Below the pieces are notes generated by a model, which searched no databases, had not been told where the DNA came from, and worked only from the letters and a program-made list of their open reading frames with translations. A DNA stretch of 64,000 nucleotides from a virus, in IMG/VR virus record IMGVR_UViG_3300045971_001064, positions 34,739 to 98,738 of that record; one strand, given 5' to 3'. Shown piece after piece: positions 6,653 to 14,600 of this stretch. A program made the position numbers and the translations under genes. Position 1 is the first letter of the stretch. Every line of letters starts with the position of its first letter.

Positions 6653-7228
6653 ATGAGCGCGAAGACCCATAGCGGCTCGCCGTGTAAGGTGTGCGAGATG
6701 ACCGAGAGGTATGTCTCGTATCCTCACAACTGCGTCGCTTGCGCCCGTCGTCGGGCGAAGCTGCGTCTGGTAGAGCGTCGCGAACAGGTGAAGGCGACCG
6801 CTGACCGGTGGAGACTCGCTCACGTGGTGCAGATGAGGGCTTATCGCACCAAGTGGCGCCGGGCTCACCCAGCAAAGGCCCGGCAGTGCGCAGCGGCGTA
6901 TCTGGAGAGCGGGCCCGAGGCGCGACTTCGGACACGCCTCCGGAAGAGGCTCTACCATGCGCTGGTGGACGGTTCCAAGGTTGGCTCCGCAGTCCGCGAC
7001 CTCGGCTGCACCATCCCAGAACTTCGTCTTCATCTAGAGAAGCTCTTCCAGTCCGGCATGACATGGGAGAACTGGTCTCCGACTGGCTGGCACATCGACC
7101 ACATCAAGCCGCTGGCCAACTTCGACCTGACTGACCGGCCGCAGTTCCTGAAGGCCTGCCACTACACCAACCTCCAGCCGCTATGGGCCAGCGACAATCT
7201 AGCCAAGGGCGCCAGAGAGGCAGCCTAA
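6653..7228 (+). CDS. HNH homing endonuclease (free-standing)
   Basis: 191 residues. A CxxC...CxxC zinc-binding pair lies at residues 11-30 (CKVC and CVAC). The C-terminal third is the HNH core: WHIDHIKPLANFDL, then QFLKACHYTNLQPLWASDN, giving the H-N-H pattern of phage homing nucleases that cut intron-less or intergenic target sites. It starts directly at the end of the 5813 gene with no gap and lacks its own clear promoter. It interrupts two virion genes, as mobile endonuclease genes in phages often do. Confidence 0.9.
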   Translation: MSAKTHSGSPCKVCEMTERYVSYPHNCVACARRRAKLRLVERREQVKATADRWRLAHVVQMRAYRTKWRRAHPAKARQCAAAYLESGPEARLRTRLRKRLYHALVDGSKVGSAVRDLGCTIPELRLHLEKLFQSGMTWENWSPTGWHIDHIKPLANFDLTDRPQFLKACHYTNLQPLWASDNLAKGAREAA

Positions 7229-7230
7229 CT

Positions 7231-8022
7231 ATGAGCCACCTCAACTCGTTCCTCAAGGCCGTGCTCGGCGACGACGCGGCTGGTGCTCTGAAGAAGGCCG
7301 CTGACCGCTCCGACTCGCTCGCCACCGTACTCGGCGCGCGCACTGTCGTGGGCTGGGTGGGTCTTGCTTCGCGCTGGGGCTACGAGGGCGAGGTGCCCGG
7401 CCTGCCCGGCTCCTACCTGCGCTTCGCCAAGGCCGAGGGCGGGTTCGAGGGCCAGATTCGCCTCGGGAAGAACGACTACAGCTTCAAGGGCGTTGACCTG
7501 CCGCACGTTGCGGCCGGGCTGTCGGTGGCGCTGGGCGCCGACCAGACTCCGGATGTGGACCTCCGGGACGCCGAACTTGCCGCGCTCGGGCAGAACATCG
7601 ACCTGCTGCTCAAGACGCAGGTCATCAAGAGCGAGGAGTCATCCTCCAGCGGGTCAGGGTCGGAGGAGTCGAGCGAGGAGCTTGAGAAGTTCGATGCTCC
7701 CGGCGCCGCGGCCACGCAGAAGGCTCCAGCCGGTCCGGTCGATGGCGGCTTCACGGCTCCCTTGGCCAAGCAGCCCGGCCGAGCCAAGAAGAAGAAGTTC
7801 GGCGCCAAGCTGACCATGTCGCAGGCGTCCTCGAAGTGCTCGGTCTGCGATGCGCCCCAGTTCGCGGGAGACATCTTCGTTGGCTGCCACTGCCTCAAGG
7901 ACCTCGCCAAGAACGCCTCGGCTACCGCTGTCGACGGCGGCTACTTCATCGAGTTCGACCCAGCCTTCTGGTCGCGCGAGGACGCCACTCTGCTGCTGGA
8001 CATCGTCGGGGAGGGCGCCTAG
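7231..8022 (+). CDS. Virion-module protein with C-terminal zinc ribbon
   Basis: 263 residues; the ATG at 7231 follows AGAGAGG. The N-terminal 115 residues form an alpha/beta domain (GSYLRFAKAEGGFEGQIRLG). Residues 130-195 are Ser/Glu/Ala/Pro-rich and disordered (KSEESSSSGSGSEESSEEL). A basic patch (RAKKKKFGAK) leads into CSVCDAPQFAGDIFVGCHC, a probable zinc ribbon, and a final alpha/beta tail. The exact virion role is unknown. Confidence 0.7.
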   Translation: MSHLNSFLKAVLGDDAAGALKKAADRSDSLATVLGARTVVGWVGLASRWGYEGEVPGLPGSYLRFAKAEGGFEGQIRLGKNDYSFKGVDLPHVAAGLSVALGADQTPDVDLRDAELAALGQNIDLLLKTQVIKSEESSSSGSGSEESSEELEKFDAPGAAATQKAPAGPVDGGFTAPLAKQPGRAKKKKFGAKLTMSQASSKCSVCDAPQFAGDIFVGCHCLKDLAKNASATAVDGGYFIEFDPAFWSREDATLLLDIVGEGA

Positions 8023-9525
8023 ATGGCTGACAAGAAGGCGACTCTGCACTGGTACGGCCACCCGGTCAAGGACGAGGCGCACGCCACGAACCTCGACCTG
8101 AAGGCCGCGACCTACCAGTTCCACCACGGCATGGACCGGCACGAGGCCGAGAACAAGGCCAAGCACGAGGACCGCGTCGAGCGGCACCAGAAGGCTGCCG
8201 CACACCACCTCGACGGCATGAAGGCCGCGCACGCCGTGGGCAACCACGAGGACGCGCAGCAGCACCACATGATGTACACCCTGCACGCCAAGGCGCTCGG
8301 CTTCGAGACCAACGGCGCCGTGCCGCCCGAGGTGGCGAAGTGGCAGGGCTCCAAGGCAGAGAAGCACGCCTACACCTTCAAGGGCCACGGGGACGACCAG
8401 TTCCTCACCGAGCCCGTGACCATGTCGCCCGCTCCGCTCGGCAAGTCCGAGGAGAGCACGCTCGACGCGACCTGCGAGAACTGCGGCAACCAGCGCTCGC
8501 CCATCGAGGTCAAGAACGACTACTGCTCCGGCTGCGCCAAGGAGATTGACGACGCGGCTCAGCAGGGGCAAGCCAACATGCACTGGCAGGAGAAGCCCAG
8601 CTTCGGCGGCTACGGCCACGAGGCGAAGAGCAAGCTGGAGGGCTACCTCCGAGGCCTCGGCATCGAGGGCGCGCAGGTCGAGGACATCGAGCCCGAGACC
8701 GTCGTGCACCGCTCTCCTGAGATGCAGGACGCTGCCCAGAAGCGGGCCCACGCCAAGATGCGGGAGTTCATCGGCGGCGGCAAGTGGTGGCCGAAGCCCG
8801 AGCCCACGTCGCCCGTGGCTGCCGTCCCGTCGGCTGGCGCCCCGACTCTCTCGGCTCCCAAGTACGGCCACCTGCGCATCGTGAAGGCTGAGGCGTGGCC
8901 TCACATCCTCGCCTCGTGGCGCAACCTCGCCAAGGCCGACCCGGAGCAGGCGCAGGGCCGCGTGAAGCAGTTCGACGCGCGCCGCACGTGGCTGCGTCAC
9001 CGCCACCTCCCCGAGGAGAAGGCCTTCGACTACTCGTCGTGGCTGACCCCGGGCCAGCACCAGAACGGCTACCGGATGTTCGTGCTCAGCCACGGCAACG
9101 GCAACCCGGTCCGCGTCCACATCACGCACAACAACCAGAAGGCGGCGACCGCCAGCGGGAACGTGGACCAAGGTGACTTGGAGGTCGAGAACTACTCGCT
9201 CTCGCACCCCTCCCATCACGACCGCGGTCTGGAGGCTTCGGCCCTCAACGCGATGTTCGGACACGCGAAAAGCCATCTCGGAGCCAACTACTTGAGCCAC
9301 GGTTTTTTCACCCCCGAGGCCTCTGGCTTCATCGAGGCCATGGCCAAGCCGCATGGACTGGAGTTGGGGGATGCGGAGGACATCGACGAAGGAGAGACTC
9401 CTGTCGACCAGAAGCCAGCCACTCTTGTGTCGGGTGGGGTGAAGATGTACAGTAAGGTGCGGGGGCGCCACCCTCGCTCAATGCCGCCACGTTGGTGGGC
9501 TACGGACAAGGAACTCGACGACTAA
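8023..9525 (+). CDS. Large His-rich virion-module protein
   Basis: 500 residues starting exactly after the previous stop. Residues 20-95 are extremely His/Ala/Glu-rich and helical (HQKAAAHHLDGMKAAHAVG, then DAQQHHMMYTLHAKALG), a pattern seen in helical segments of phage head-region proteins. A zinc-ribbon-like CENCGNQ...CSGCAKE lies near residues 150-168. The C-terminal 180 residues are a folded alpha/beta domain (GYRMFVLSHGNGNPVRVHI). The role is inferred to be structural or assembly-related. Confidence 0.65.
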   Translation: MADKKATLHWYGHPVKDEAHATNLDLKAATYQFHHGMDRHEAENKAKHEDRVERHQKAAAHHLDGMKAAHAVGNHEDAQQHHMMYTLHAKALGFETNGAVPPEVAKWQGSKAEKHAYTFKGHGDDQFLTEPVTMSPAPLGKSEESTLDATCENCGNQRSPIEVKNDYCSGCAKEIDDAAQQGQANMHWQEKPSFGGYGHEAKSKLEGYLRGLGIEGAQVEDIEPETVVHRSPEMQDAAQKRAHAKMREFIGGGKWWPKPEPTSPVAAVPSAGAPTLSAPKYGHLRIVKAEAWPHILASWRNLAKADPEQAQGRVKQFDARRTWLRHRHLPEEKAFDYSSWLTPGQHQNGYRMFVLSHGNGNPVRVHITHNNQKAATASGNVDQGDLEVENYSLSHPSHHDRGLEASALNAMFGHAKSHLGANYLSHGFFTPEASGFIEAMAKPHGLELGDAEDIDEGETPVDQKPATLVSGGVKMYSKVRGRHPRSMPPRWWATDKELDD

Positions 9526-9528
9526 CCG

Positions 9529-9537
9529 TGCTACAAT
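9529..9537 (+). promoter_or_regulatory. Extended -10 element before the GIY-YIG gene
   Basis: TGCTACAAT, the class B -10 with its CCG lead, here on the plus strand and without a recognisable -35. It sits 11 bases before the ATG at 9549. Confidence 0.4.
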
Positions 9538-9548
9538 ATAAGTTAACT

Positions 9549-10163
9549 ATGACCCCTCGCTTCCTTATCTATGGACTCATCGACCCGCGCTCGGGAGAGT
9601 TGCGGTACGTGGGGAAGAGTGTGACTGGGTTGGCGAGACCAAGACAGCACGTCCAGCCGGTTTTCTTGAAGCGTGAGGGCTCGACCCACAAGGCAAACTG
9701 GCTCCGTCAGCTTCTGGCTGCTGGGCTGAAGCCCGAGGTCGAGGTGTTGGAGACCCATTTCATCGCCTACTTCCGCAGCATCGGCTGTCGGCTGACGAAT
9801 CTAACGGATGGCGGCGACGGGCTGTTGGGGCGAAAGGTGTCTGCTGAGACGCGCAGACGCATCTCACTTTCCAACACCGGAAAGAAGCGTTCTGACTTGT
9901 CGCGGCAGATGATGTCACAGAAGCGTCTCGGAGCAGCGCCCTACAACAAGGGATGCGTTATGTCGCCTGAGCAGAGAGCCAAGCTGTCGGCGACTCAAGG
10001 TGGTCGGCCGTTTGTGGACCAGAATGGGGTGGTCTATCAGACGCAAGGCGAAGCTGTCCGCAAGCTGGGGCTGTGTCAAGGCAACGTCAGTCGAGTGCTG
10101 AACGGCAGCTACAGCGCAACCGGCGGCTTCACTTTCAAGTACGCGGAGGCCGTGTGCAGCTAA
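9549..10163 (+). CDS. GIY-YIG homing endonuclease, probably inactive
   Basis: 204 residues. The GIY-YIG core is clear: IYGLIDPRSGELRYVGKS at residues 7-24. It is followed by two NUMOD3-like DNA-contact repeats (SAETRRRISLSNTGKK and SPEQRAKLSATQGG) and a NUMOD1-like helix-turn-helix tail (TQGEAVRKLGLCQGNVSRVL). Compared with the paralog at 21774 it lacks 12 residues that include the conserved Glu of the EAE helix, so cleavage is probably lost. The ATG at 9549 is used because the longer frame runs into the previous gene. Confidence 0.85.
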   Translation: MTPRFLIYGLIDPRSGELRYVGKSVTGLARPRQHVQPVFLKREGSTHKANWLRQLLAAGLKPEVEVLETHFIAYFRSIGCRLTNLTDGGDGLLGRKVSAETRRRISLSNTGKKRSDLSRQMMSQKRLGAAPYNKGCVMSPEQRAKLSATQGGRPFVDQNGVVYQTQGEAVRKLGLCQGNVSRVLNGSYSATGGFTFKYAEAVCS

Positions 10164-11584
10164 ACTTTTCGTGGCACTTCGATGCGGACGCCGACATCGA
10201 ACGCGCCTTGCTCTACGACAAAGTGGAGGAAGCGGGCCGCATCGGCCAGAGCGTCGAGGCCGCGAACCGCGTGCTGGAGTCGTGGGTCCTGCGCTCGCAC
10301 GGCCGCATCGTCTCGGACGAGGGCACCTCGGGCGCCGCGCAGTTGGCTGCCGAGTACCTCGAAGAGCTTCCAGACATCGTGAGGCAGGTCGAGGAGGTCA
10401 CCAGCGCCCGGATGTTCGTGGGCGTCGGCTCCGAGCCCAGCGAGGCTGCCATCGCTCGCAAGGTGGCCGAGAAGCGTGGCGGCTCGCCTGCCATCGTGCT
10501 CTACACCCCTGACCTGTCCTCCGAGGCCCGTGAGGACGACGAGTTCTCCGACGACGACGCTGACACGCTGGAGGTCGGCGACGGCGGCGGTGGTGGGGAC
10601 GACGACACCGGTCTGGCCAAGGCCGAGGACAACCAGCAGGAGGGCGGGGAGGCCACTCAGGTCGCTCAGGGGAAGCTCTCGCCCGGTGCGGCGGCTCCGA
10701 GCCCACCCCCGAGCCCCGGCATCAGCGCAGGCTCTCCCAGCGCTCCACAGGGGCAGCCGCAGCAGGGTGGCCAGCCTCCGGGCGGCGGCCAGCCCTCCGA
10801 AGAGGACGTCATGGGCGCCGTCGGGCAGGCCTTGGAGCAGTTCAAGGCTCAGGTGCCCTTCTTCGAGCAGCAGGTGAAGCAGGCCAACCCGCAGGCCTAC
10901 GCCGCGGTCATGGGGATGGTACAGGGTCTCATCGCCCTCGCTCAGACTCTGGCTGGTGGCGATGCCGAGGGCACACCGCCTGAGGGCGCCGCTCAGGGTG
11001 GCGGGCAGCCGGTAGCCAAGTCCGAGACCAGCAAGGTCGAGGTCGACCCGCGCCGCCCGGCCTACGCGCCCGAGTTCCTCCGCAAGCTGTACGACGGGGC
11101 CGACGTGGTGAAGGGTGAGGCGTCGCCGACTGGCGCGCACTACAAGGAGTTCGTGGCTGGGTTCGAGCACGAGGCCATGGAGCACCCGCACCTGAACGCC
11201 GAGCAGGCCGCGCTCACCGCCAAGCAGCATCTGGCCGAGGACCCCCAGTACTACTCGAAGCTCGGGTTGCTGGAGGAGTCAGGCGTCATCGGCGAGGGCT
11301 CGGAGCCGCTGGACAAGAACCTCAACCTGCCAGTCGGCTCGCGCGGTGTTGGACAGCACGCTCGCAGCATCGCGGTCGAGGAGCCCGTCACCGGCAAGAA
11401 GACGTGGCACCAGATGGCTTCAGGCCGCAAGCTGTCGGGCGATGGCCACGCCCTCTCAACGCTGGTGGGCGAGTGTCCGTCCGCTGACACACCAGAGTCC
11501 CGCGCGTCGAAGGCAGGCCTCGTGGGCACCCCAACTACCGCGCAAGAGAAGCCCCCTCAAACTGCACAACTCCCCGGGAAGTAG
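10154..11584 (+). CDS. Virion-module protein with an mCpol/GGDEF-like N-terminal domain
   Basis: 476 residues from GTG at 10154, with GGAGG five bases upstream inside the end of the GIY-YIG gene. Residues 3-120 follow the layout of mini-polymerase/cyclase (mCpol, GGDEF-like) domains: an Asp-rich first strand (WHFDADADIERAL), a long helix, GRIVSDEGTSGAAQ where GGDE would lie, then MFVGVGSEPSEAAIARKVAE. Residues 140-250 are acidic, then Pro/Gly/Gln-rich and disordered. A helical stretch at 240-310 and a C-terminal domain follow. A structural role is inferred from context; catalysis is doubtful because the second acidic motif is degenerate. Confidence 0.6.
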   Translation: MQLNFSWHFDADADIERALLYDKVEEAGRIGQSVEAANRVLESWVLRSHGRIVSDEGTSGAAQLAAEYLEELPDIVRQVEEVTSARMFVGVGSEPSEAAIARKVAEKRGGSPAIVLYTPDLSSEAREDDEFSDDDADTLEVGDGGGGGDDDTGLAKAEDNQQEGGEATQVAQGKLSPGAAAPSPPPSPGISAGSPSAPQGQPQQGGQPPGGGQPSEEDVMGAVGQALEQFKAQVPFFEQQVKQANPQAYAAVMGMVQGLIALAQTLAGGDAEGTPPEGAAQGGGQPVAKSETSKVEVDPRRPAYAPEFLRKLYDGADVVKGEASPTGAHYKEFVAGFEHEAMEHPHLNAEQAALTAKQHLAEDPQYYSKLGLLEESGVIGEGSEPLDKNLNLPVGSRGVGQHARSIAVEEPVTGKKTWHQMASGRKLSGDGHALSTLVGECPSADTPESRASKAGLVGTPTTAQEKPPQTAQLPGK

Positions 11585-11587
11585 ACC

Positions 11588-11785
11588 ATGACCACCACGA
11601 AGAAGAACCTCATCGCCCTCTCAGCGGGCTTCGCCGTCATGGTCGGAACAGCCATCGCCGCTTACGCCATCCCCATCCCGTTCCTGCGCGACGCCATCAA
11701 CGAGCACCTCTTCGCGCTCATCGTGTGGAGCGGCGTGACCCTGCTCGGCGGCAAGACCGCTCGCCTCGTCTACGGCAAGCTGTAG
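11588..11785 (+). CDS. Small two-pass membrane protein (holin-like)
   Basis: 65 residues: a hydrophobic segment at 8-28 (LIALSAGFAVMVGTAIAAYA), a short loop, a second at 38-56 (HLFALIVWSGVTLLGG), and a basic end. It resembles the 16018-16230 product in size, layout and the pattern SAGFAVM/SFAVML, so the two are probably paralogs. Each closes a plus-strand virion block. A holin-like role is possible. Confidence 0.75.
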   Translation: MTTTKKNLIALSAGFAVMVGTAIAAYAIPIPFLRDAINEHLFALIVWSGVTLLGGKTARLVYGKL

Positions 11786-11908
11786 CGGCACGGGGACAGC
11801 GACCCCACATCTCCGGCAGCGCTGGTCGTAGGTCACGAACGGTTGGGCGCCGCAGTGGCCGCAGTTCGCCCAGAACTCCGAGCACGCCGTGTCGAGCGGC
11901 ATCGTCAT
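11621..11908 (-). CDS. Zinc-ribbon protein running antisense through the opposite gene
   Basis: 95 residues from an ATG that overlaps the upstream stop (ATGA). Residues 16-37 form a convincing zinc ribbon: CGHCGAQPFVTYDQRCRRCG. There is no stop before the convergent 11588-11785 gene, so residues 42-95 are antisense to it. The tail composition (Asp/Glu/Gly/His) looks non-selected. The ribbon part is probably real; the tail may be read-through after loss of the original stop. Confidence 0.55.
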   Translation of the reverse strand: MTMPLDTACSEFWANCGHCGAQPFVTYDQRCRRCGVAVPVPLQLAVDEASGLAAEQGHAAPHDEREEVLVDGVAQERDGDGVSGDGCSDHDGEAR

Positions 11909-12120
11909 CCGCGACCGCCGTGCTTCAGGCCGAGCTTGTACCACGTGCAGGTCGACCAGTCCACGACGCCGTCGCACTTGAGGCAGCGGTGCTTCTCGTC
12001 GTGGCGCGTGCCCGTAGTGGAGGCCAGCACGAAGTCGTGAGGGCCGACGCAGCCCTCCAGTCGCTTCTGGTTGGCCTTCACCTCTTCCCACATCTTCAGC
12101 AACTCTTCGCGGCTCAGCAT
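11905..12120 (-). CDS. Hypothetical zinc-binding protein
   Basis: 71 residues. The N-terminus is helical (LSREELLKMWEEVKANQKRL); the C-terminus has CLKCDGVVDWSTC, a short zinc-knuckle-like pair. A strong GGAGG lies 5 bases before ATG. It is coupled to the 11621-11908 ribbon gene. Together they look like a pair of small host-interaction proteins, but no family was recognised. Confidence 0.7.
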   Translation of the reverse strand: MLSREELLKMWEEVKANQKRLEGCVGPHDFVLASTTGTRHDEKHRCLKCDGVVDWSTCTWYKLGLKHGGRG

Positions 12121-12135
12121 GCTGCCTCCGTTCCT

Positions 12136-12534
12136 TTACTTGGAGTCGGTCTTGGACAAGGATGCGTTGAGAACCTTGCGCTCTGCCAGACGCTCGGCGA
12201 TGGTCTTGTTGCCCTTGGCGAGCCCGCTGAGGCTGCCTGCGGGGAAGGCGCCGTCCTTGTCGGCCTCGACCTTGGTGACGCCCTTGTAGAACTTCGGGGC
12301 CCGCTTCGCCGACTCCTCCAGCGTCTCGACCTCAGGCGCGGGCGGAACGTAGACGGACTCCGGCCGCACTCGGTCCGCGTCGTACTTGATGGGCGCCCCG
12401 GTGTACTCGTCGTCGAAGCCATCAGCAGCGGCCCAGCCGTACTGGCCATCCTTGTGCTCGCCCTTGTGGCCCGTCTCCAACTCGCAGGTGAGCAGGTAGA
12501 CGGGGTGGCTGAAGCGACGGTAGCACTGGGTCAC
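12136..12534 (-). CDS. Hypothetical protein with N-terminal CxH/H-rich motif
   Basis: 132 residues from a GTG that overlaps the RNA ligase stop (GTGA). Residues 4-28 (CYRRFSHPVYLLTCELETGH) with following GEH form a Cys/His cluster found in small phage and actinobacterial proteins, probably binding zinc. The rest is polar and helical (NKTIAERLAERKVLNASLSK). Direct coupling to the ligase suggests a partner or cofactor role, but this is inference. Confidence 0.65.
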   Translation of the reverse strand: MTQCYRRFSHPVYLLTCELETGHKGEHKDGQYGWAAADGFDDEYTGAPIKYDADRVRPESVYVPPAPEVETLEESAKRAPKFYKGVTKVEADKDGAFPAGSLSGLAKGNKTIAERLAERKVLNASLSKTDSK

Positions 12535-13685
12535 TGAAGCTCCGTTCCGCCCTTGCGCAGCTTGTAGGCCTCGCTCACGCTCTTGAGGATGACCCGCTCC
12601 TCGGCGCTCTTGGTCTTGACCACGACGCCCTCTCGGATGTGGCTGGCGAGCGTGCTCGTGCCACTGGTCAACTCCAGCAGCTTCGCCTCGCTGAAGGGGC
12701 CGTCGTAGAGCACGGGGACATGCTCCAGCCCGAGTGCCTCGCAGACGAGTTGCGTCCGGTGCCACGACAGCCACCGCTTGGCGTCGAGGTCGTAGATGTC
12801 GAAGACCTTGAACCATACCTGCCCAGACTCGGCGCCGTACTTCAGGTCCTGCACAGCGCCGTACACCTCTCCGTACAGGAAGAGGCGGGCGAAGGCCTTG
12901 TTGAGCAGGTTGGCGAAGTCGTACTGGTCAGCCACCTGCCAGTAGAGGCTGCGCTTGAGCGGGCCCCGGCCCGGACGCTTGAGGACCTTGGTGCGGACCC
13001 ACTCGCCGAAGCGCTCGCGGAGGAGCGGCACCCGGCTGGCCATGTCGCGCCAGAAGTGGTTGCGCGAGCCGACGTAGAGTTGCCCGTTGGCCCAGCCGAA
13101 GCGCGCGTTGGTGCCATGGAGCTTCTCGGTGAGGACCACCTCGTCGCCGTCGGTCAGCAGGTGCCTGTTCCGCTTGTAGGGCTCGATGTCGTAGACCGGC
13201 ACGCCGGGGTCCTCCTCGTGCGTGCGAAGCTGGTCGTGGAAGCACCAGTGCCAGAAGTGCCCGGCGAGCCCGCGCTTCGAGGGGATGCTCAGTCCCGGCG
13301 TCGACGTGCCCCAGTTGTCGGGGACCTTGTCCTGATGCTTGGCGATGCCGAGGTCGCCTGAGCAGTCGTGCCCCACCCCTCCATCCTTCAGGCCGTCCGA
13401 ACCCAGCTTGAGGGGGCCGGTGAGAGGCAGCAGGAGCCCCTCGCTGTAGACGCCGCGCAGGCGCTTGGCCTTGATGCGGCGGTGCTCGCCGAGGAACTCG
13501 GTGCCGGGCACGGTGGGCGGGATGACGGCGTCGACGGGCACGTAGATGGCGACGTCGCCCTCGACGTAGTCGCCGGTCCGGATGACGACGGTCTCGCCCT
13601 CGACCACGGTGGTCGACAGGGTGTCAGCGTTGGCGTGCTTCTCGACGGCGCCGATGCGAACGATGGGGCAGGTGAAGGTGCTCAT
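12531..13685 (-). CDS. RNA ligase, Rnl5 (DraRnl) type
   Basis: 384 residues. The N-terminal 100 residues are an OB-fold module typical of the Deinococcus-type enzymes (CPIVRIGAVEKHANADTL, then AIYVPVDAVIP). The adenylyltransferase core follows: motif I TEKLHGTNAR with Lys188 as the AMP acceptor, motif III LFLYGEVYG, motif IV REGVVVK and motif V ERVILKSVS. Such enzymes seal RNA nicks and could repair tRNA or mRNA cut by host anticodon nucleases. The ATG at 13683-13685 is chosen because the longer frame is a shadow of the Cys-rich gene upstream. Confidence 0.9.
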   Translation of the reverse strand: MSTFTCPIVRIGAVEKHANADTLSTTVVEGETVVIRTGDYVEGDVAIYVPVDAVIPPTVPGTEFLGEHRRIKAKRLRGVYSEGLLLPLTGPLKLGSDGLKDGGVGHDCSGDLGIAKHQDKVPDNWGTSTPGLSIPSKRGLAGHFWHWCFHDQLRTHEEDPGVPVYDIEPYKRNRHLLTDGDEVVLTEKLHGTNARFGWANGQLYVGSRNHFWRDMASRVPLLRERFGEWVRTKVLKRPGRGPLKRSLYWQVADQYDFANLLNKAFARLFLYGEVYGAVQDLKYGAESGQVWFKVFDIYDLDAKRWLSWHRTQLVCEALGLEHVPVLYDGPFSEAKLLELTSGTSTLASHIREGVVVKTKSAEERVILKSVSEAYKLRKGGTELQ

Positions 13686-13692
13686 GGCTCTC

Positions 13693-14325
13693 CTAGCGCT
13701 GGCCGTGGGTGCAGTGGCTGAGGGGGACGCGGCAGTACGAGCAGATGGGTTGCGCTGAAGCGCGCAGGTAGGGGTGGATGTGCTTGCGGCACCAGCGGCC
13801 TTCACCGCCGACTCCGCTGTACAGCCCGCGTTCTGGGCAGCCGGGCTCGGAGCAGGGGGTGTGAGCGGGGCAGTACTTGGTGTAGCCCTTGCCATCGAAG
13901 TAGCGGTAGCAGTCGGAGCAGTAGTCGTGTGGGTCGCACGTCGGCTCCGGCATCTTGACGGTGTGGTGCCCGGACACCATGGCGGGCTGCTTCTTCTTCC
14001 ACTCCACGGTCGTGGGCGTCACGCCCTCGGTGGAGATGAACTCGCTGATGGCGAGGGTCATCTCGCCTCGCGCGGTGTGCAGCACCGCGTACCCCTTCGA
14101 CGCTCCTCCCCAGTAACCCCGCCCGACATCGACGCGCACCAGCACGGCGCCCTTGAGGAGGACACCGTTGAAGAAGACCTGCGAGTTCGGAAGGTCGGCG
14201 ATGTTCGTCACTTCCAGCACGGCGCCCTTGTTGAAGTCGAGCACGGGCACGTGAGCTTCCTCGCGCACCTCCTCTTGGACGGTGACGGGCTTGGTGGTGA
14301 TGCGCTCGAAGTGGGTGGTCTTCAT
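13693..14325 (-). CDS. Hypothetical protein with Cys/His-rich C-terminus
   Basis: 210 residues. Residues 1-120 form a beta-rich domain (AVLEVTNIADLPNSQVFFNG). Residues 128-205 hold about a dozen Cys and many His in CxxC-type pairs (YCSDCYRYFDGKGYTKYCPA, CSEPGC, CSYC), enough for two or three zinc sites. It sits upstream of the RNA ligase in the same operon and may bind RNA, but no family was recognised. Confidence 0.7.
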   Translation of the reverse strand: MKTTHFERITTKPVTVQEEVREEAHVPVLDFNKGAVLEVTNIADLPNSQVFFNGVLLKGAVLVRVDVGRGYWGGASKGYAVLHTARGEMTLAISEFISTEGVTPTTVEWKKKQPAMVSGHHTVKMPEPTCDPHDYCSDCYRYFDGKGYTKYCPAHTPCSEPGCPERGLYSGVGGEGRWCRKHIHPYLRASAQPICSYCRVPLSHCTHGQR

Positions 14326-14600
14326 CGCGTGGTCCTCTTGCGGGTAGGCTTGGGTGGCGGAACGGGTGAGGCGCTGTAGGCCCGGTCAGCGATGCGCTCG
14401 TTCCGCATCCACTGCTCCTTCGTGGGCAGGTCCTCGCGGAAGGCGCGACGCGCGCAGGCCTCGCAGCAAGCCACGGAGTCGCCAGTCACCTTGGCGCCGT
14501 CAGGCAGCAGGGCCCAGCACTTGGTGGGCGTGCGGCAGAAGCAGCAGCGCTCCTGACCCCAGACGCCCATGTCCTTCGGCTCCTGCTCGACGAAAATCAT
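14322..14600 (-). CDS. Hypothetical zinc-ribbon protein
   Basis: 92 residues. Two CxxC pairs (CCFC near residue 19 and CCEAC near 47) frame a beta hairpin (CWALLPDGAKVTGDSVACC). The tail is Pro/Lys/Arg-rich. The start and stop both overlap neighbours by ATGA, so it is one of three coupled Cys-rich genes in this block. Confidence 0.7.
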   Translation of the reverse strand: MIFVEQEPKDMGVWGQERCCFCRTPTKCWALLPDGAKVTGDSVACCEACARRAFREDLPTKEQWMRNERIADRAYSASPVPPPKPTRKRTTR

